From NCBI GenBank assembly GCA_003695285.1, contig RFIL01000217.1, forward strand, positions 1 to 15,129: DNA of 15,129 bases, written 5' to 3'. The translations under genes and the position numbers were made by a program. Below, in pieces: positions 14,699-15,129 of this stretch (its first letter is position 1; every line of letters begins with the position of its first letter). Source of the DNA: Calditrichota bacterium (GTDB lineage Bacteria > Calditrichota > Calditrichia > RBG-13-44-9 > J075). The notes beneath the pieces are model-generated. The model was not told the origin of the DNA. It ran no database searches and saw nothing but the letters and a program-made list of their open reading frames with translations.

Positions 14699-15129
14699 TT
14701 GAACAAGAAGGAATCAAGATTGAATCCAAACTTGTTGACAAGAAATCCCGAATCACACTGGTGACGATTAGTGGGTATGTGGATCAGGCGAATTGCCATT
14801 TACTCCAGAAAACAATTGACCAATGTCTTGCTGATGAATGCTATAATTTAATTTTTGATTTTCAACATCTGGTTTACATGAGCAGTGCAGGTTGGGGAGT
14901 GCTTATCGGCGAAATTAAACGATTTCGGGAAAATGGTGGGGATATTAAACTGGCCAATATGGGCCCGGAAATTTATGAAATCTATCAAATGTTAGAGTTT
15001 TATCATATCATCTCGGAGTATCCCTCTGTTGAAGAGGCGCTGAAAAGTTTTAATGCCTTTACAGAAATGGAAGCCTTTGTTCCCTTACCCATTGAAACAG
15101 GGAATGACAAGGGGGTTGTAGAGAATGAG
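14695..15129 (+). CDS. STAS-domain anti-sigma-factor antagonist, open at right edge
   Basis: The frame opens at the ATG at 14695, sharing ATGA with the ligase stop, and stays open for 145 codons to the window edge, so the 3' end is missing. Residues about 10-115 form a STAS domain: ITLVTISGYVD (strand), NLIFDFQHLVYMSSAGWGVL (51-70) with the phosphorylatable Ser63/Ser64 in the SSAG context, and DIKLANMGPEIYEIYQML. Such SpoIIAA-like proteins bind and are phosphorylated by anti-sigma kinases of the RsbW type, switching partners by phosphorylation. The stretch after residue 115 is low in conserved features. Coupling to a polysaccharide-locus ligase suggests it controls expression or activity of this locus, but no kinase or phosphatase partner is visible. 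It may be near its natural end, since a new ATG with upstream GGGGG appears at 15126. Confidence 0.85.
   Translation, partial: MIEQEGIKIESKLVDKKSRITLVTISGYVDQANCHLLQKTIDQCLADECYNLIFDFQHLVYMSSAGWGVLIGEIKRFRENGGDIKLANMGPEIYEIYQMLEFYHIISEYPSVEEALKSFNAFTEMEAFVPLPIETGNDKGVVENE

Noticed and set aside
14272..14799. Minus-strand frame of 175 codons opposite the ligase gene
   Set aside because: Ser/Thr-rich translation typical of an antisense shadow; the plus strand has intact ANL motifs across the same bases.
1..15129. CRISPR arrays, insertion sequences, defence or phage genes
   Set aside because: No regularly spaced direct repeats, transposase or integrase motifs, or nuclease/toxin motifs were found on either strand.

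Overview
The window looks like chromosomal DNA from a Gram-negative bacterium, most likely of the FCB superphylum (for example the Calditrichota/KSB1/Marinimicrobia side). The reasons are a PorV/UPF0164-like outer-membrane barrel, TPR and DNRLRE-type lipoproteins, several other secreted or outer-membrane proteins, moderately AT-rich DNA and strong AGGAGG-type ribosome binding sites. The phylum is an inference; there is no rRNA or marker gene to fix it. No tRNA, rRNA, CRISPR array, insertion sequence or phage gene is visible.

Layout. (1) 212-4187, minus strand: a three-gene cell-envelope unit in transcription order DNRLRE-type lipoprotein, PorV/UPF0164-like barrel, secreted TPR protein. (2) 4432-5928, minus strand: an orphan ABC protein with two nucleotide-binding domains of the oligopeptide type and no permease beside it. 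(3) 6147-8471, plus strand: a small secreted FN3-like protein, then after a 300-base spacer rich in predicted hairpins, a DUF547 protein fused to what looks like a C-terminal outer-membrane barrel. (4) 8482-10781, minus strand: phosphatidylglycerophosphate synthase (pgsA), a GH113-like glycoside hydrolase lipoprotein and a small outer-membrane barrel. (5) 11200-15129, plus strand, running off the right edge: a polysaccharide locus with a sugar transferase lacking its N-terminal membrane helices, a polysaccharide deacetylase of the PEP-CTERM/exosortase-locus type, an acyl-CoA ligase of similar context, and a STAS-domain protein.

How the genes may work together. Almost everything here builds, decorates or sits in the cell envelope. 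Region 5 has the gene set seen in exosortase-linked exopolysaccharide loci (priming glycosyltransferase, DUF3473-like deacetylase, AMP-forming ligase), although no exosortase or PEP-CTERM protein is inside the window. Its priming transferase has an altered catalytic motif (Glu-Asp where the family has Asp-Glu) and lacks the Arg-Pro of the GPRPE motif. Regions 4 and 5 are divergently transcribed from a gene-free 400-base region that holds several inverted repeats just upstream of the polysaccharide genes.

The most unusual items are the DUF547-barrel fusion, the variant priming transferase, the nested stem array at 6689-6857, and the possible alternative-pairing leader at 11025-11181. No known defence or mobile system was recognised.
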